Assembly (NCBI RefSeq): GCF_002954685.1
Contig: NZ_MSCN01000001.1
Coordinates: forward strand, 396,256-460,255
Reading direction: 5' to 3'
DNA length: 64,000 nucleotides
Source: Polaribacter porphyrae
GTDB taxonomy: Bacteria > Bacteroidota > Bacteroidia > Flavobacteriales > Flavobacteriaceae
This document shows positions 37,034-46,771 of this stretch, piece after piece. A program made the translations under genes and the position numbers. Numbering within the stretch: position 1 is the first letter of the stretch; the number at the start of each line of letters is the position of its first letter. The notes under the pieces are model-generated. The model saw only the letters and a program-made list of their open reading frames with translations. It made no database searches and was not told the origin of the DNA.

Positions 37034-38116
37034 TTAGTTAATTTCCTTGATAGATACGCCTCCATATTGAGACCTAATCTTTAGTTTTGAGTTTGAGTTA
37101 CCATTACCAAATTTACCTTCATAATGTTTTTTAGTAGTTTTAGAAATTTTCTTAAAGAATTCCATTTTGTCGCTAGAACTTCGTAAACCTGCATATTGTA
37201 AGTCCATTTCGAATTCAAAAACCGCATCTTCATCTACCCCAATTTTTATACCTGCATATTGACCATCAATATCTACAGATTCAAAACCTGCTACTAATCT
37301 TTTTACAGAAATACCTCCATAATCTGTATCTATTTTTAAGTTTTTGAAGATGGTGCCAAAACGCATACTTGCATAATCTGAATTTCCAGTAACATTTGTA
37401 GCTTCATCCACAGAAATAGAACCATAATCAGCATTAAAATCTAATGAGCCTATTTTTTCAAATTTAGCAGTTGAGTAATCTGTATTAGATTTTATGTATT
37501 CAGCTTCTTCAATAGTTATTTTAGAATAATCTGCATTTAGATTCCCAGATTTCATAAAACCTATATTAGAAGATGAACAATAATCTAAATTGATGTCATT
37601 ATTTTTAGCGTTTAATTGCCCAACAGAAATTTTTCCATAATCACAATTTATAGAGGCTTGGCCGTTTATATTATCTAAAAAGATGCTACCATAATCATTA
37701 TCTAAATCCACACTATTACTTTTTGGCATTTTTATAGTATAGTTGATTTTATAACTAACATTTTTGTTTCTTTTCCAAAAAGACCATCCACGTTGTTCTT
37801 TTTCTAAAATTGTTTTTGCAGAAACATAGTTACTAGACGATTCAAATTCTACATCAATATTTTCTAGCATATTTTCTACTCTATCTAAATCATCACTTTT
37901 TACAGTTATGATTACTTCAATTTCTACTTTATTTTTATCCCAAGTAGTAATTTTAAGATCACCATACCTGTTGTTAATGGCAACTTTGGCATCACTATTT
38001 ACAGTAAATTCTTTATTGATTTTTTTGCTCTTTTCATGCTTTTTTTTATCAATATTTGCATTTGTTAAAAAAGGAATACAAAGAAATAGGAATGTAATTT
38101 TATATATAGATTTCAT
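37034..38116 (-). CDS. Secreted DYG-repeat beta-helix protein (DUF4097-like)
   Basis: 360 residues with signal peptide (to about TNA21). The mature part contains repeated D-Y-(G/S/C/A)-x-I units about every 18-22 residues (DYGSIFL, DYGKISV, DYSKITI, DYGSISV, DYASMRF, DYGGISV, QYAGIKI, QYGGVSI), indicating a solenoid of the bactofilin/DUF4097 adhesin type. It overlaps the upstream gene by 17 bp. Together with the GSG-repeat protein it forms the output of the operon; possible role at the cell surface or periplasm (inference). Confidence 0.75.
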   Translation of the reverse strand: MKSIYKITFLFLCIPFLTNANIDKKKHEKSKKINKEFTVNSDAKVAINNRYGDLKITTWDKNKVEIEVIITVKSDDLDRVENMLENIDVEFESSSNYVSAKTILEKEQRGWSFWKRNKNVSYKINYTIKMPKSNSVDLDNDYGSIFLDNINGQASINCDYGKISVGQLNAKNNDINLDYCSSSNIGFMKSGNLNADYSKITIEEAEYIKSNTDYSTAKFEKIGSLDFNADYGSISVDEATNVTGNSDYASMRFGTIFKNLKIDTDYGGISVKRLVAGFESVDIDGQYAGIKIGVDEDAVFEFEMDLQYAGLRSSSDKMEFFKKISKTTKKHYEGKFGNGNSNSKLKIRSQYGGVSIKEIN

Positions 38117-38627
38117 TATTTAATAAATTAGGATTTTTAATTTGTTCTATTTGCTCGAGTACGTTTTCTAAAATTTCTAAACGCTGTTGATAGTTTTTTA
38201 TCATTGAGTTTATGATTTTTGTTTTACTACCAGTATTATTGAGTTCTAATACAAAAAGTCTATAATTATCTTCTAACTCTTCTATTTGATGAAGCGCTTC
38301 TTCAATAACAGTTTCTGTATCTAAACTTCTATTTGTTTCTAAAGATTTTATTTCTTGACTAATGGCTGTAACAAAGTAGTTTTGTACTTCTTCCATTTTA
38401 GGTGAAACATCTGCTAAATCTAATTGCTGATTTTGGCTGTTTTTACCCAAATAAAAACCAAAAATTAATAAGATAGAAGCTGCAACTGAAAGTAATTTCC
38501 ATGAATCTTTACGCTGTCTTGTTTTGGTTTTATTAAGTTTTTGTTCAAATCGTTTTTCGTGTTTAAGATTGGGTTCTTGAAAATCGAAATCATTTTCAGA
38601 AAAAAATTGATGTAATTTATCTTCCAT
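38100..38627 (-). CDS. Probable anti-sigma factor, single-pass membrane protein
   Basis: 175 residues. Cytoplasmic basic N-terminus (to about 42), one transmembrane helix (about 46-61, LSVAASILLIFGFYLG) and a helical, acidic C-terminal part in the periplasm. No recognisable zinc anti-sigma motif. Placement directly after the sigma gene (11-bp overlap) and the topology suggest an anti-sigma factor. The gene order sigma, membrane protein, two surface-repeat proteins is recurrent in Flavobacteriia (from memory). Confidence 0.6.
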   Translation of the reverse strand: MEDKLHQFFSENDFDFQEPNLKHEKRFEQKLNKTKTRQRKDSWKLLSVAASILLIFGFYLGKNSQNQQLDLADVSPKMEEVQNYFVTAISQEIKSLETNRSLDTETVIEEALHQIEELEDNYRLFVLELNNTGSKTKIINSMIKNYQQRLEILENVLEQIEQIKNPNLLNNEIYI

Positions 38628-39183
38628 ACGCTTGTTTTTTTATAGTATTTGCAAGTAAAACTTGTTTTAATTTTTTCTTTGCTCTAGAAACTGTGGTTCT
38701 CACATTCTCATTTGTATAATTTAATATTTGTGCAATTTCTTCATAATCATAACCTTCTATCAAGTTTAAAGTGAGTACAATTCTGTAATTATCTTTTAAA
38801 ACTTGTAAGGTTTGTAACACTTTATTTGGTTGTAAATCTGAATAACTAATAGTGTCATCTTCAACTTCATTATTGGTAACTAATTCTAGTTTTATTGTTT
38901 CATAACGATTGTTCTTTTTTAACTGTGTTAAACTTTTATTAATTACAATCCGCTTTAACCATGCTCCAAAAGTAACTTCACCTTTATACGTATGCATTTT
39001 TGTAAATGCTGTTAAAAACGCTTCTTGCATAATATCTTCTGCTTCAAAAGAGTCTTTTAAAATACGGACAGCAGCATTATACATTGCTTTGTAATAAGCT
39101 TTGTATAGTTGAAGCTGTGCATTTTTATCTGACTTTTTACAGCGTTCTAAAAGGTTGGTTATATGTGGTTGATTAGCTTCCAA
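38617..39183 (-). CDS. ECF-type RNA polymerase sigma factor
   Basis: 188 residues with sigma region 2 (YNAAVRILKDSFEAEDIMQE, about 35-60) and region 4 (EGYDYEEIAQILNYTNENVR, about 140-160, then RAKKKLKQVL). No region 3. It directs RNA polymerase to a small regulon, normally including its own operon. First gene of a four-gene operon with all neighbours overlapping or 26 bp apart. The inducing signal is unknown; cell-envelope stress is a common trigger for this class. Confidence 0.92.
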   Translation of the reverse strand: MEANQPHITNLLERCKKSDKNAQLQLYKAYYKAMYNAAVRILKDSFEAEDIMQEAFLTAFTKMHTYKGEVTFGAWLKRIVINKSLTQLKKNNRYETIKLELVTNNEVEDDTISYSDLQPNKVLQTLQVLKDNYRIVLTLNLIEGYDYEEIAQILNYTNENVRTTVSRAKKKLKQVLLANTIKKQAYGR

Positions 39184-39244
39184 TGAAACGTTTCTATACT
39201 AAAGACAATATTGTTTTTGAGTTGTGACAGTTTTGGGAAAAAAA

Positions 39245-39949
39245 TCAATTTTCAGTTTTATTTAATATTATAATGTCAATTTTATCTACATCACTCATAG
39301 GATATATTATTGATTTTTTTTTATCAGTATTGAAGAAAAATACATATTTATCAGATTTTCCTAAAAACAAGTTGCCTTTATCTAATTTTTTTTCTTTTAT
39401 TGAAACTTCATATTTGACTTCTCTTTTATTTTCAATAATTTGATGAGCGTCTCTGTATCCACTAATAATAACAGGTAAAAGTAAAAGGAATAATAACCAA
39501 CCTAAAAAATGGTTTAAAGATATTTTTTTATTTATCGATAAATATAGCATAGCAGTTGAACACATAAAAATAAGAAAAATTGAACCAAAATGTTCTAATC
39601 TATTGTAAATTGAATCATTGGTGTAGTATACTATTGTTGGATAAATTACAACAGAAGAAACTATACCAATAATGGATAAGACTTTTATAGTTTTCTTTTC
39701 ATATTCTTTTTCATTTTTCTTTTTTTTGTGACTTCTACCAAAAAAGAATCCACTTAAAGAAATAATAGAGAAATATAATAAGTTGTGAAGGTCATCTAAA
39801 AAAAGAGGTACATATTCACTTATACTTAAATAATCAACAATATTAATTTTAAAGACCTTATAATACACAGCTAATTTAATAGAGCTAGCTATTATTAGGA
39901 AAAATGAGAATAAAGGTATCATTTTAAGAATATATTCAATTTTTTTCAT
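39245..39949 (-). CDS. Uncharacterised membrane protein
   Basis: 234 residues with about five hydrophobic helices (near 8-28, 55-70, 88-108, 120-136, 145-165) and a soluble C-terminal region of about 65 residues. I do not recognise a family. The C-terminal segment GKSDKYVFFFNTDKKKSIIY with PMSDVDKIDI following resembles in pattern the C-terminus of the membrane protein at 50932-51552 ([20 protein letters not shown]), so they may be distant relatives. It has a -7 box just upstream and stands alone. Confidence 0.6.
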   Translation of the reverse strand: MKKIEYILKMIPLFSFFLIIASSIKLAVYYKVFKINIVDYLSISEYVPLFLDDLHNLLYFSIISLSGFFFGRSHKKKKNEKEYEKKTIKVLSIIGIVSSVVIYPTIVYYTNDSIYNRLEHFGSIFLIFMCSTAMLYLSINKKISLNHFLGWLLFLLLLPVIISGYRDAHQIIENKREVKYEVSIKEKKLDKGNLFLGKSDKYVFFFNTDKKKSIIYPMSDVDKIDIIILNKTEN

Positions 39950-39968
39950 AGTATAATATTGATTTTCT

Positions 39969-39976
39969 CAAATATA
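39969..39976 (-). promoter_or_regulatory. -7 box for the membrane protein gene
   Basis: Minus strand TATATTTG, 20 bp before the start codon at 39949. No clear -33. Confidence 0.35.
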
Positions 39977-40048
39977 TTAATATAGTACTAAATATATAGA
40001 AGTTTATTTTTATACATAATTTATGAATGATTAAACTAAATTTTCCTT

Positions 40049-40063
40049 TGGCACAACAATTGT
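40049..40063 (+). promoter_or_regulatory. Sigma-54-like promoter upstream of lon
   Basis: TGGCAC, 5 bp, TTGT. The -24 GG and the spacing match the sigma-54 consensus TGGCAC-N5-TTGC, but the -12 GC is GT here. Predicted start near 40074, about 115 bp before lon. A similar site precedes the ABC transporter at 61762. Confidence 0.35.
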
Positions 40064-40189
40064 CTTAAATACATAAGATAATTAAAAGTGTTTTTTATTT
40101 TTTTGATTATCAGTATTTTATAATGATAAGAACGATATTGGTTTATACGTCAAACAAAAATCAATGTCAGAATGACAGATATATAGCAA

Positions 40190-42643
40190 ATGAGCAAATC
40201 AAAAATAATAAAATTAGACAGTTTGTCTTTTCAAAATATGATGAATGAAGATTCTGAATTAATCCCTTTAATGACGCCCGAAGATGAAGAGATCATCAAT
40301 AAAGAAAGCGTTCCAGAAACCTTACCAATTTTACCTTTAAGAAATACAGTATTATTTCCAGGCGTTGTAATTCCGATTACAGCAGGTAGAGATAAATCTA
40401 TTCAGTTAATTAAAGACGCCAATAAAGGTGATAAAATAATTGGAGTTGTTGCACAACGAAATGAAGAGGTAGAAGAGCCAAATTTAAAGGATATTCATAC
40501 AACTGGTGTTGTTGCTCAAATTTTACGAGTATTAAAAATGCCAGATGGTAATACCACTGTCATCATTCAAGGAAAAAAAAGGTTTGAAATTGATACCATT
40601 ATTCAAGAAAAACCTTATTTAAAAGCAACTGTAAAAGAGGCAGAAGAAGATAGAAATATAGATGATAAAAAAGAATTTGAAGCCATAATCGATTCTATAA
40701 AAGAATTGGCTTTAGAGATTATTAAAGAAAACCCTGTTTTGCCATCAGAAGCTTCATTTGCTATCAAAAATATTCAATCGAATTCATTTTTAGTCAATTT
40801 TATTGCCTCAAATATGGATTTAAGTGTGATGCAAAAACAAGTAATTTTAGAAAAAGATAGTCTAAAAGAACGTGCATTATTAACGCTTAAAAACCTTAAC
40901 AAGGAGCTACAAAAATTACAATTACGTAATGATATACAATCTAAAACTCGCGAAGATTTAGATCAGCAACAGCGAGAATATTATTTAAATCAACAACTTA
41001 AAACCATTCAAGAAGAATTAGGTGGTGTTTCTAATGACCAAGAGTTAGAAGAAATGCGTAAAAAAGCCAAAACTAAAAAATGGACAAAAGAAGTTAGTGA
41101 AACTTTTGATAAGGAGTTGGGGCGTTTACGTAGAATGAATCCACAAATGGCTGAATATGGAGTGCAAAGAAGTTATTTAGAGCTCTTACTAGAATTACCT
41201 TGGGGAGAATTTTCTGAAGATAAATTTGATTTAAAAAGGGCTACAAAAATTTTAGATAGAGATCATTTTGGGCTAGAAAAAGTAAAAGAAAGAATTATAG
41301 AACATTTGGCTGTTTTAAAGTTGAGAAATGATATGAAATCGCCAATCATCTGTCTATATGGCCCTCCAGGAGTAGGTAAAACTTCTTTAGGAAAATCAGT
41401 TGCAGAATCTCTTGGACGTAAATATGTGAGAATGTCTTTAGGAGGTTTACGTGATGAAGCAGAAATTAGAGGGCACAGAAAAACCTATATTGGTGCAATG
41501 CCAGGTAGATTAATTCAAAATCTTAAAAAAGCTGGTACTTCAAACCCAGTTTTTGTTTTGGATGAAATAGATAAACTTGGTCAAAGTCATCAAGGAGATC
41601 CATCATCTGCAATGTTAGAAGTACTAGATCCAGAACAGAATACAGCTTTTTATGATAATTATTTAGAAGTAGGTTATGATTTATCTAAAGTGTTATTTAT
41701 TGCTACCGCAAATAATTTAGGGCAGATTCCTTGGGCTTTACGTGATAGAATGGAAATAATAAATGTTACAGGTTATACCATAGAAGAAAAAGTAGAAATT
41801 GCTAAAAGACATTTATTACCTAAACAACTAGAAGAACATGGTTTAACAAACAAAAACTTAAAGCTAGGTAAAAAGCAAATAGAGCAGATTGTAGAAGGTT
41901 ATACTCGAGAATCTGGTGTGCGTGGTTTAGAAAAACAAGTGGCAAAAGTAGTGCGTTTTGCAGCTAAATCTATTGCTTTAGAAGAAGAGTATGAGATTAC
42001 TTTATCTTCAGAAAAAATAGAAGAAATTTTAGGAACTCCTAGAAATAGAGATAAATACGAAACAAATGATGTTGCAGGTGTTGTAACAGGTTTAGCGTGG
42101 ACAAGTGTTGGAGGTGATATTTTATTTATTGAATCTATTTTATCTAAAGGAAAAGGAGTACTTTCTATTACTGGTAATTTAGGTAAAGTCATGAAAGAAT
42201 CTGCTACAATTGCACTAGAATATATAAAGGCAAATGCAGAGGAATTTGATATAAAACCTGAAGTTTTAGAAAAATACAATGTTCACATTCACGTGCCAGA
42301 AGGTGCTACTCCAAAAGATGGGCCAAGTGCAGGGATTACGATGTTGACTTCTTTGATTTCATCATTTACACAACGTAAAGTAAAAAATAAATTAGCGATG
42401 ACAGGCGAAATAACTCTGCGTGGAAAAGTGCTACCTGTTGGCGGAATTAAAGAGAAAATATTAGCTGCTAAAAGAGCGAATATCAAAGAAATTATTTTGT
42501 GTGAACAGAATAGAAAAGATATTTTAGAAATAAAAGAAAGCTATCTAAAAGGGCTTACTTTTCATTACGTATCTGACATGAAGCAGGTTGTAGACATTGC
42601 ATTAACAAAACAAAAAGTAAAAAATGCTAAAAAGTTAGCTTAA
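40190..42643 (+). CDS. lon: ATP-dependent protease Lon
   Basis: 817 residues. N-terminal substrate-binding LON domain (about 40-240, [20 protein letters not shown]), AAA+ module with Walker [10 protein letters not shown] near 390 and [10 protein letters not shown], and a C-terminal Ser-Lys protease domain with DGPSAGITM near 713 (catalytic Ser) and [10 protein letters not shown] near 752 (catalytic Lys). It degrades misfolded and regulatory proteins in the cytoplasm. Length is standard. Preceded by a 240-bp spacer with a sigma-54-like element and followed by a bidirectional terminator. Confidence 0.97.
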   Translation: MSKSKIIKLDSLSFQNMMNEDSELIPLMTPEDEEIINKESVPETLPILPLRNTVLFPGVVIPITAGRDKSIQLIKDANKGDKIIGVVAQRNEEVEEPNLKDIHTTGVVAQILRVLKMPDGNTTVIIQGKKRFEIDTIIQEKPYLKATVKEAEEDRNIDDKKEFEAIIDSIKELALEIIKENPVLPSEASFAIKNIQSNSFLVNFIASNMDLSVMQKQVILEKDSLKERALLTLKNLNKELQKLQLRNDIQSKTREDLDQQQREYYLNQQLKTIQEELGGVSNDQELEEMRKKAKTKKWTKEVSETFDKELGRLRRMNPQMAEYGVQRSYLELLLELPWGEFSEDKFDLKRATKILDRDHFGLEKVKERIIEHLAVLKLRNDMKSPIICLYGPPGVGKTSLGKSVAESLGRKYVRMSLGGLRDEAEIRGHRKTYIGAMPGRLIQNLKKAGTSNPVFVLDEIDKLGQSHQGDPSSAMLEVLDPEQNTAFYDNYLEVGYDLSKVLFIATANNLGQIPWALRDRMEIINVTGYTIEEKVEIAKRHLLPKQLEEHGLTNKNLKLGKKQIEQIVEGYTRESGVRGLEKQVAKVVRFAAKSIALEEEYEITLSSEKIEEILGTPRNRDKYETNDVAGVVTGLAWTSVGGDILFIESILSKGKGVLSITGNLGKVMKESATIALEYIKANAEEFDIKPEVLEKYNVHIHVPEGATPKDGPSAGITMLTSLISSFTQRKVKNKLAMTGEITLRGKVLPVGGIKEKILAAKRANIKEIILCEQNRKDILEIKESYLKGLTFHYVSDMKQVVDIALTKQKVKNAKKLA

Positions 42644-42644
42644 T

Positions 42645-42674
42645 AAAAAAGCCACCAAAAAGGTGGCTTTTTTA
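42645..42674. terminator. Bidirectional terminator between lon and the DUF2911 gene
   Basis: GCCACC (42651-42656) pairs with GGTGGC (42662-42667), with runs of A before and T after, so it can end both convergent units. Confidence 0.9.
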
Positions 42675-42691
42675 TTATAAATTAAATTTTG

Positions 42692-43540
42692 TTACATTGC
42701 TCCCCATTCTTTTAAAGAAGCTTTATTCATCTTTATATAACCAGTATTTTTAGCTTCTGTAGCATATTTTAATGATTTTTTTGCAGCTGCTATTGCACCT
42801 TTTTTATTTCCTGCTTTTGCATGAATTAAAGATTGCTGACGTAAGTACCAAAAACGTGGTTTATCTGAAGTCATTTCAACAGCCTTATCAATCCAAGTTT
42901 GTGCTTTTTTAATGTCTTTGCCAGCTTGTAAATAATATACAGCAGCTCCATACATATCATTAGCAGTTGGTCCATTCATTACTTTTGCAATATTTTTTGA
43001 AACCATTGCATCTGTTGGAGTTTCAAACTTTAAACCAACGTATATTTTTTCCCACATTAATCCAATAACTGCAGAATTATTTGTAAGATCATCAAAAGAA
43101 ATAGTAAACGTTTCTATAGCCATTGGTAGTTGATAAACAGGTACAGTAACTTTTGCAGCCACTTTTGCATCATCCCATTTTCTTGGATTACCCCAATTGG
43201 TTGCATCAGAATATAACATAATATCCCAAGTTTTTTCTCCAGGAATGGTATATAATGCATACGTACCTTTTTTTAATTTTTTTCCATCAATCATAAAATC
43301 AGTAGAGAAAGTGATTTTCGTATTTTCATTTGCTCCTGTTCTCCATACTTTACCATAATCTTCTAAACCACCAAAGATTTTTCTTCCTTTCATACTAGGT
43401 CTAGAATATTCTAAAGTTACATTTGTTAGACCTACAGTTTGTTGTATTTTTTGAAATGGACTAGGTTTAGGAGTCTCGATTTGAGCATTTGTAGTGTAAG
43501 CGATAGCTACTACAAATAAACTTAATATAATTTTTTTCAT
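42692..43540 (-). CDS. Secreted DUF2911-family protein with C-terminal helical repeats
   Basis: 282 residues, signal peptide ending TTNAQ20. Residues 25-185 match DUF2911 (SPFQKIQQTVGLTNVTLEYS, FGGLEDYGKVWRTGANENTK, GTYALYTIPGEKTWDIMLYS). Residues 195-280 are TPR-like helices (AKKSLKYATEAKNTGY). Family function is unknown; proteins of this sort are common in Bacteroidota. Divergent from the aquaporin gene, the two promoters sharing a GTTAAC palindrome (43595-43600). Expressed alone. Confidence 0.85.
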   Translation of the reverse strand: MKKIILSLFVVAIAYTTNAQIETPKPSPFQKIQQTVGLTNVTLEYSRPSMKGRKIFGGLEDYGKVWRTGANENTKITFSTDFMIDGKKLKKGTYALYTIPGEKTWDIMLYSDATNWGNPRKWDDAKVAAKVTVPVYQLPMAIETFTISFDDLTNNSAVIGLMWEKIYVGLKFETPTDAMVSKNIAKVMNGPTANDMYGAAVYYLQAGKDIKKAQTWIDKAVEMTSDKPRFWYLRQQSLIHAKAGNKKGAIAAAKKSLKYATEAKNTGYIKMNKASLKEWGAM

Positions 43541-43565
43541 TATTAAATATTGTTTTGAATTCTTT

Positions 43566-43573
43566 CAAAATTA
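43566..43573 (-). promoter_or_regulatory. -7 box for the DUF2911 gene
   Basis: Minus strand TAATTTTG with TTTG 16 bp upstream (43590-43593). Divergent and close to the aquaporin promoter. Confidence 0.45.
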
Positions 43574-43622
43574 CAATTTCAAAAAACGACAAATGTTAAC
43601 AAAACCTTAAAATAAGGGTTTG

Positions 43623-43630
43623 TATCTTTG
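43623..43630 (+). promoter_or_regulatory. -7 box for the aquaporin gene
   Basis: TATCTTTG, 14 bp before the ATG at 43645, with GTTAAC at 43595-43600 in the -33 area. Good match to Flavobacteriia promoters, short leader. Confidence 0.5.
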
Positions 43631-43644
43631 TGCTTATTTAAATA

Positions 43645-44307
43645 ATGAAAAGATATATATCAGAACTTATTGGCACATTTTCGATGGTTTTTTGTGGTAC
43701 AGGAGCTATGACTATTAATGAAGTGACAGGAGGTGAAGTAACTCATGTAGGAATTGGTATTACTTGGGGTTTAATCGTTATGGCTATGATTTATGCATTT
43801 GGTGAAACTTCTGGAGCACATTTTAACCCAGCAGTGACTATTGCTTTTGCTTATGCCAAAAAATTTGCTTGGAAAGAAGTACCAAAATATATTACAGCTC
43901 AAATAATAGGAGCTTTTGTAGCTAGTTTTATTTTATTATTTCTATTTCCTGATAGTGAGTTTTTAGGTTCCACAATTCCTAAAATAGATGTTTGGCGAGC
44001 TTTTGTATTAGAGATCTTACTAACTTTTTTCTTAATGGTAGTTATTATTAATGTTTCAACTGGTAGCAAAGAAATGGGCATTATTGCAGGGATTGCAGTG
44101 GGTTCTGTAGTATTGTTAGAAGCGTTATTTGCAGGGCCAATAACAAATGCAAGTATGAACCCAGCACGTTCTCTAGCTCCAAATATAATTTCTGGAAATT
44201 TAAACGGACTTTGGTTGTATATGGTAGCACCAGTTTTAGGTGCTTTACTTGCAGTTATTTCATGTAAATTAATTAAAGAGGATAATTGTTGTGATGAAAG
44301 TTGTTAG
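43645..44307 (+). CDS. Aquaporin/MIP-family channel
   Basis: 220 residues with six membrane helices and both signature loops: HFNPAVTIA near 55 and SMNPARSLAP near 172. It conducts water and possibly small neutral solutes across the inner membrane. Length is typical of AqpZ-type proteins and shorter than glycerol facilitators; the Cys-rich tail (CCDESC) is unusual. Its end overlaps the following gene by 14 bp, so the two are coupled. Confidence 0.92.
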   Translation: MKRYISELIGTFSMVFCGTGAMTINEVTGGEVTHVGIGITWGLIVMAMIYAFGETSGAHFNPAVTIAFAYAKKFAWKEVPKYITAQIIGAFVASFILLFLFPDSEFLGSTIPKIDVWRAFVLEILLTFFLMVVIINVSTGSKEMGIIAGIAVGSVVLLEALFAGPITNASMNPARSLAPNIISGNLNGLWLYMVAPVLGALLAVISCKLIKEDNCCDESC

Positions 44308-45058
44308 TATTTTAGGTTGTGGTTGGTTAGGAAAACCGTTAGCAACTACTTTATTTAAAAAAGGATTTCAGGTAAAAGGTTCTACTACTTCTACAGATAA
44401 ACTCAATGATTTAAAAGAGCTTGGAATTTCACCTTTTTTGGTTGATATTTCAATGGATATTAATATCGTAGAATTTTTGAAAACGGATGTTTTAATTATA
44501 GCTATTACAAATAAAAGCACAGATGATTTTAAACAATTGATTGCTAAAATTGAAAAATCGCCTGTAAAAAAAGTTATTTTTATTAGTACAACTTCTGTGT
44601 ATCCTTCTTTAAATAAAGTGATGACAGAAGATAGTGAAACGAAAGAAACTCCTCATTTTAAAATTGAAGAATTATTTCGAAATAACATTAATTTTAAAAC
44701 AACAGTCATTCGTTTTGCTGGTTTATTTGGTGGAAAAAGGCACCCAGCAAACTGGTTTAAAAACGGAAAAGAAATTCCACAACCCAATGGTTTTGTAAAT
44801 ATGATTCACAGAGAGGATTGTATTGCGATTATAGAAGCTATTCTACAACAAGATTATTTTGGAGAAACGTTTAATGCATCTGCAAATCATCATCCAAAGA
44901 GAAAAGATTTCTATATTAAAGCTAGGCAAAGTAAAGGTTTTGAGTTACCTGTTTTTAAAAAAGAAGAAGAGTTAGTTTGGAAAATAATTTCTTCTGAAAA
45001 AATTCAAAAAAAACTGAATTATAAATTTATTTATAATGATTTGTTAAAAGCTCTTTAA
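44294..45058 (+). CDS. NAD(P)-dependent epimerase/SDR-like protein (YeeZ type)
   Basis: 254 residues from the ATG at 44294; a GTG lies directly before it at 44291. Rossmann fold with ILGCGWLGKPLA near the N-terminus (GxGxxG, G8-C-G-W-L-G), a TTSVYPSLN strand near 100 and a FAGLFGGKRHPANWF segment. The Ser-Tyr-Lys triad of classical SDRs is incomplete (SVYP but no standard YxxxK), so atypical SDR is the better class. Substrate unknown; overlap with the aquaporin gene is 14 bp and may have no functional meaning. Confidence 0.8.
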   Translation: MKVVSILGCGWLGKPLATTLFKKGFQVKGSTTSTDKLNDLKELGISPFLVDISMDINIVEFLKTDVLIIAITNKSTDDFKQLIAKIEKSPVKKVIFISTTSVYPSLNKVMTEDSETKETPHFKIEELFRNNINFKTTVIRFAGLFGGKRHPANWFKNGKEIPQPNGFVNMIHREDCIAIIEAILQQDYFGETFNASANHHPKRKDFYIKARQSKGFELPVFKKEEELVWKIISSEKIQKKLNYKFIYNDLLKAL

Positions 45059-45127
45059 TTTCTTTTGATCATAAAATCATAGGCTCTAACAAGTTATTAG
45101 TGGAAATCTATGAAATTTGTGTCCATT

Positions 45128-46771
45128 TTATTTGGAGTACTTCTTTTTCCTTAAATAATTAAAAATAAACCCAAACCCAAACAGTAAAACAAGTGGTAAA
45201 ACCACATTTACGAACTGCCAAAAAGTACGTTCTTTGTAGGCTTTTTGTTTATCTAAAATATTAATTTCTAAAGTCTTGTTTCTTAAATTGATTAAGCCAG
45301 AATCATCCAACAAATAATCTACAGCATTTATTAAAAAATCTTTATTTCCAAAGGTTTGATTTGTCCATTTGTCGCGATTTAAATCTGTAGGTTTTCCTTT
45401 TAAAATTTGATTTTTCCCAACATCACCATCAGCGATAACAATCATTTTATTATTGGTTGCATTTTCTTTAAATAATGATGTTTCAAATGGTTTTACTCGA
45501 TTTTTATAGGCAGATTTAAAATCACCTTCTAATAAAATACCAAACAATTGGTTGCCACTTTTATATTGATTTTCTTGAGGTTCTTCAGCAATAGATTGTA
45601 ATTCAATAATGGTAGGAGTCCCCACTTTTTGAGTTAATGGAGAACTCATTAATAGCGGTGTTTTTTTTATATTATTTTGTAACGTATCAATCTGATTTAC
45701 AAACTGCAAACGAATTGGAGCCACATTTTTAGTAATAGGATGATTTGGGTTACCACCAACCAAAGGATGATAAAACCAATCTAAATTTTGAAACTGCGTT
45801 TGATTACCAATTTTTCCAGTTGCCAAAGCAATTTTAGCAGCGTATAAATCTTTTACTAAAGTTGTATTGATTCTTATTCCATAAGAAAATAACAAATCTG
45901 TCAATTTTAAATCTCTAGGATAAGCTAACATTTTTCCAGAAGCCAATAAACTATCTTGGTCTGCTTGTACATTATCAAGTATCCAAAGCGTTTTACCTCC
46001 ATTTGTAATGAATTGATCGAGCGTAAATTTTTCTTTTTCAGTAAATTGTTGGGTAGGTTTTGTGATGATTGCTAAATCTAAACTTGTTAAATCTTGCAAC
46101 GTTTGTTGTGACTTTTTAGCTACTGAATCTAACGTAAATTTTGCTAGTTTGTATTTTTTTGCGACTTCATTTAAAAAACTATACTGATATATGTCAGCTA
46201 ATTCTCCATTTCCGTATAAAACAGCAACTCTTTTTTTATTTTTTTGAGTGATAGAATTAATGGCATTGCTAAAACTATATTCTATATTTTCAACCGCTTT
46301 TTGTAGTTGCTCTTCTTGGCTTGATACAATCGCTGTAGGAAGTAAAGAAACAACTTCAGTTTTTTCTTCAAAATTAATTTCTGCCCAAGGAAAAATTATC
46401 GCTTCAGATAGTTTTCCATCTTCTTCAACTGTCAATTGACTAGGCATCATTCCTTTTGTAATCAGTTCTTCACGTTGATCATCTGGGTTTTCAAAATGAA
46501 TTTTAATGTTGCTATTTTCTGCAACTAATTCCTCTAAATATTGAAGAGTTTCAACCTGTAAACGTTTAAATTCTGATGGAAAATCACCTTCTAAATAAAC
46601 CGTAATAAAAAGTGGTTTATCAACTTTAGAAAGAATCGTATTTGTAGTTTCTGAAAGTGTGTACCTTTTATCCGCAGTTAAATCGAAACGTTTATAAAAT
46701 GATTGATTTATAAAATTTAATGCAATCAAGATTACGACTAAAATCGATATGTTTTTTAAGCTTTTATTCAT
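45128..46771 (-). CDS. gldG: Gliding motility ABC transporter component GldG
   Basis: 547 residues. One N-terminal transmembrane helix (about 8-22), a large periplasmic region resembling ABC-type_uncharacterised substrate-binding domain (YLEELVAENSNIKIHFENP near 90; VLYGNGELADIYQYSF near 185) and a C-terminal helix (about 520-540) followed by basic residues. GldG works with permease GldF and ATPase GldA; gldA is not in this window. Required for gliding in Flavobacterium johnsoniae. It overlaps gldF by 8 bp. Confidence 0.93.
   Translation of the reverse strand: MNKSLKNISILVVILIALNFINQSFYKRFDLTADKRYTLSETTNTILSKVDKPLFITVYLEGDFPSEFKRLQVETLQYLEELVAENSNIKIHFENPDDQREELITKGMMPSQLTVEEDGKLSEAIIFPWAEINFEEKTEVVSLLPTAIVSSQEEQLQKAVENIEYSFSNAINSITQKNKKRVAVLYGNGELADIYQYSFLNEVAKKYKLAKFTLDSVAKKSQQTLQDLTSLDLAIITKPTQQFTEKEKFTLDQFITNGGKTLWILDNVQADQDSLLASGKMLAYPRDLKLTDLLFSYGIRINTTLVKDLYAAKIALATGKIGNQTQFQNLDWFYHPLVGGNPNHPITKNVAPIRLQFVNQIDTLQNNIKKTPLLMSSPLTQKVGTPTIIELQSIAEEPQENQYKSGNQLFGILLEGDFKSAYKNRVKPFETSLFKENATNNKMIVIADGDVGKNQILKGKPTDLNRDKWTNQTFGNKDFLINAVDYLLDDSGLINLRNKTLEINILDKQKAYKERTFWQFVNVVLPLVLLFGFGFIFNYLRKKKYSK

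Noticed and set aside
36273..38116. The two repeat-rich proteins as low-complexity artefacts
   Set aside because: Both have clean signal peptides, full-length frames and regular solenoid periodicity, so they are kept as genes.
44291..44293. GTG start for the epimerase-like gene
   Set aside because: An ATG follows immediately at 44294 and gives the normal Rossmann N-terminus.
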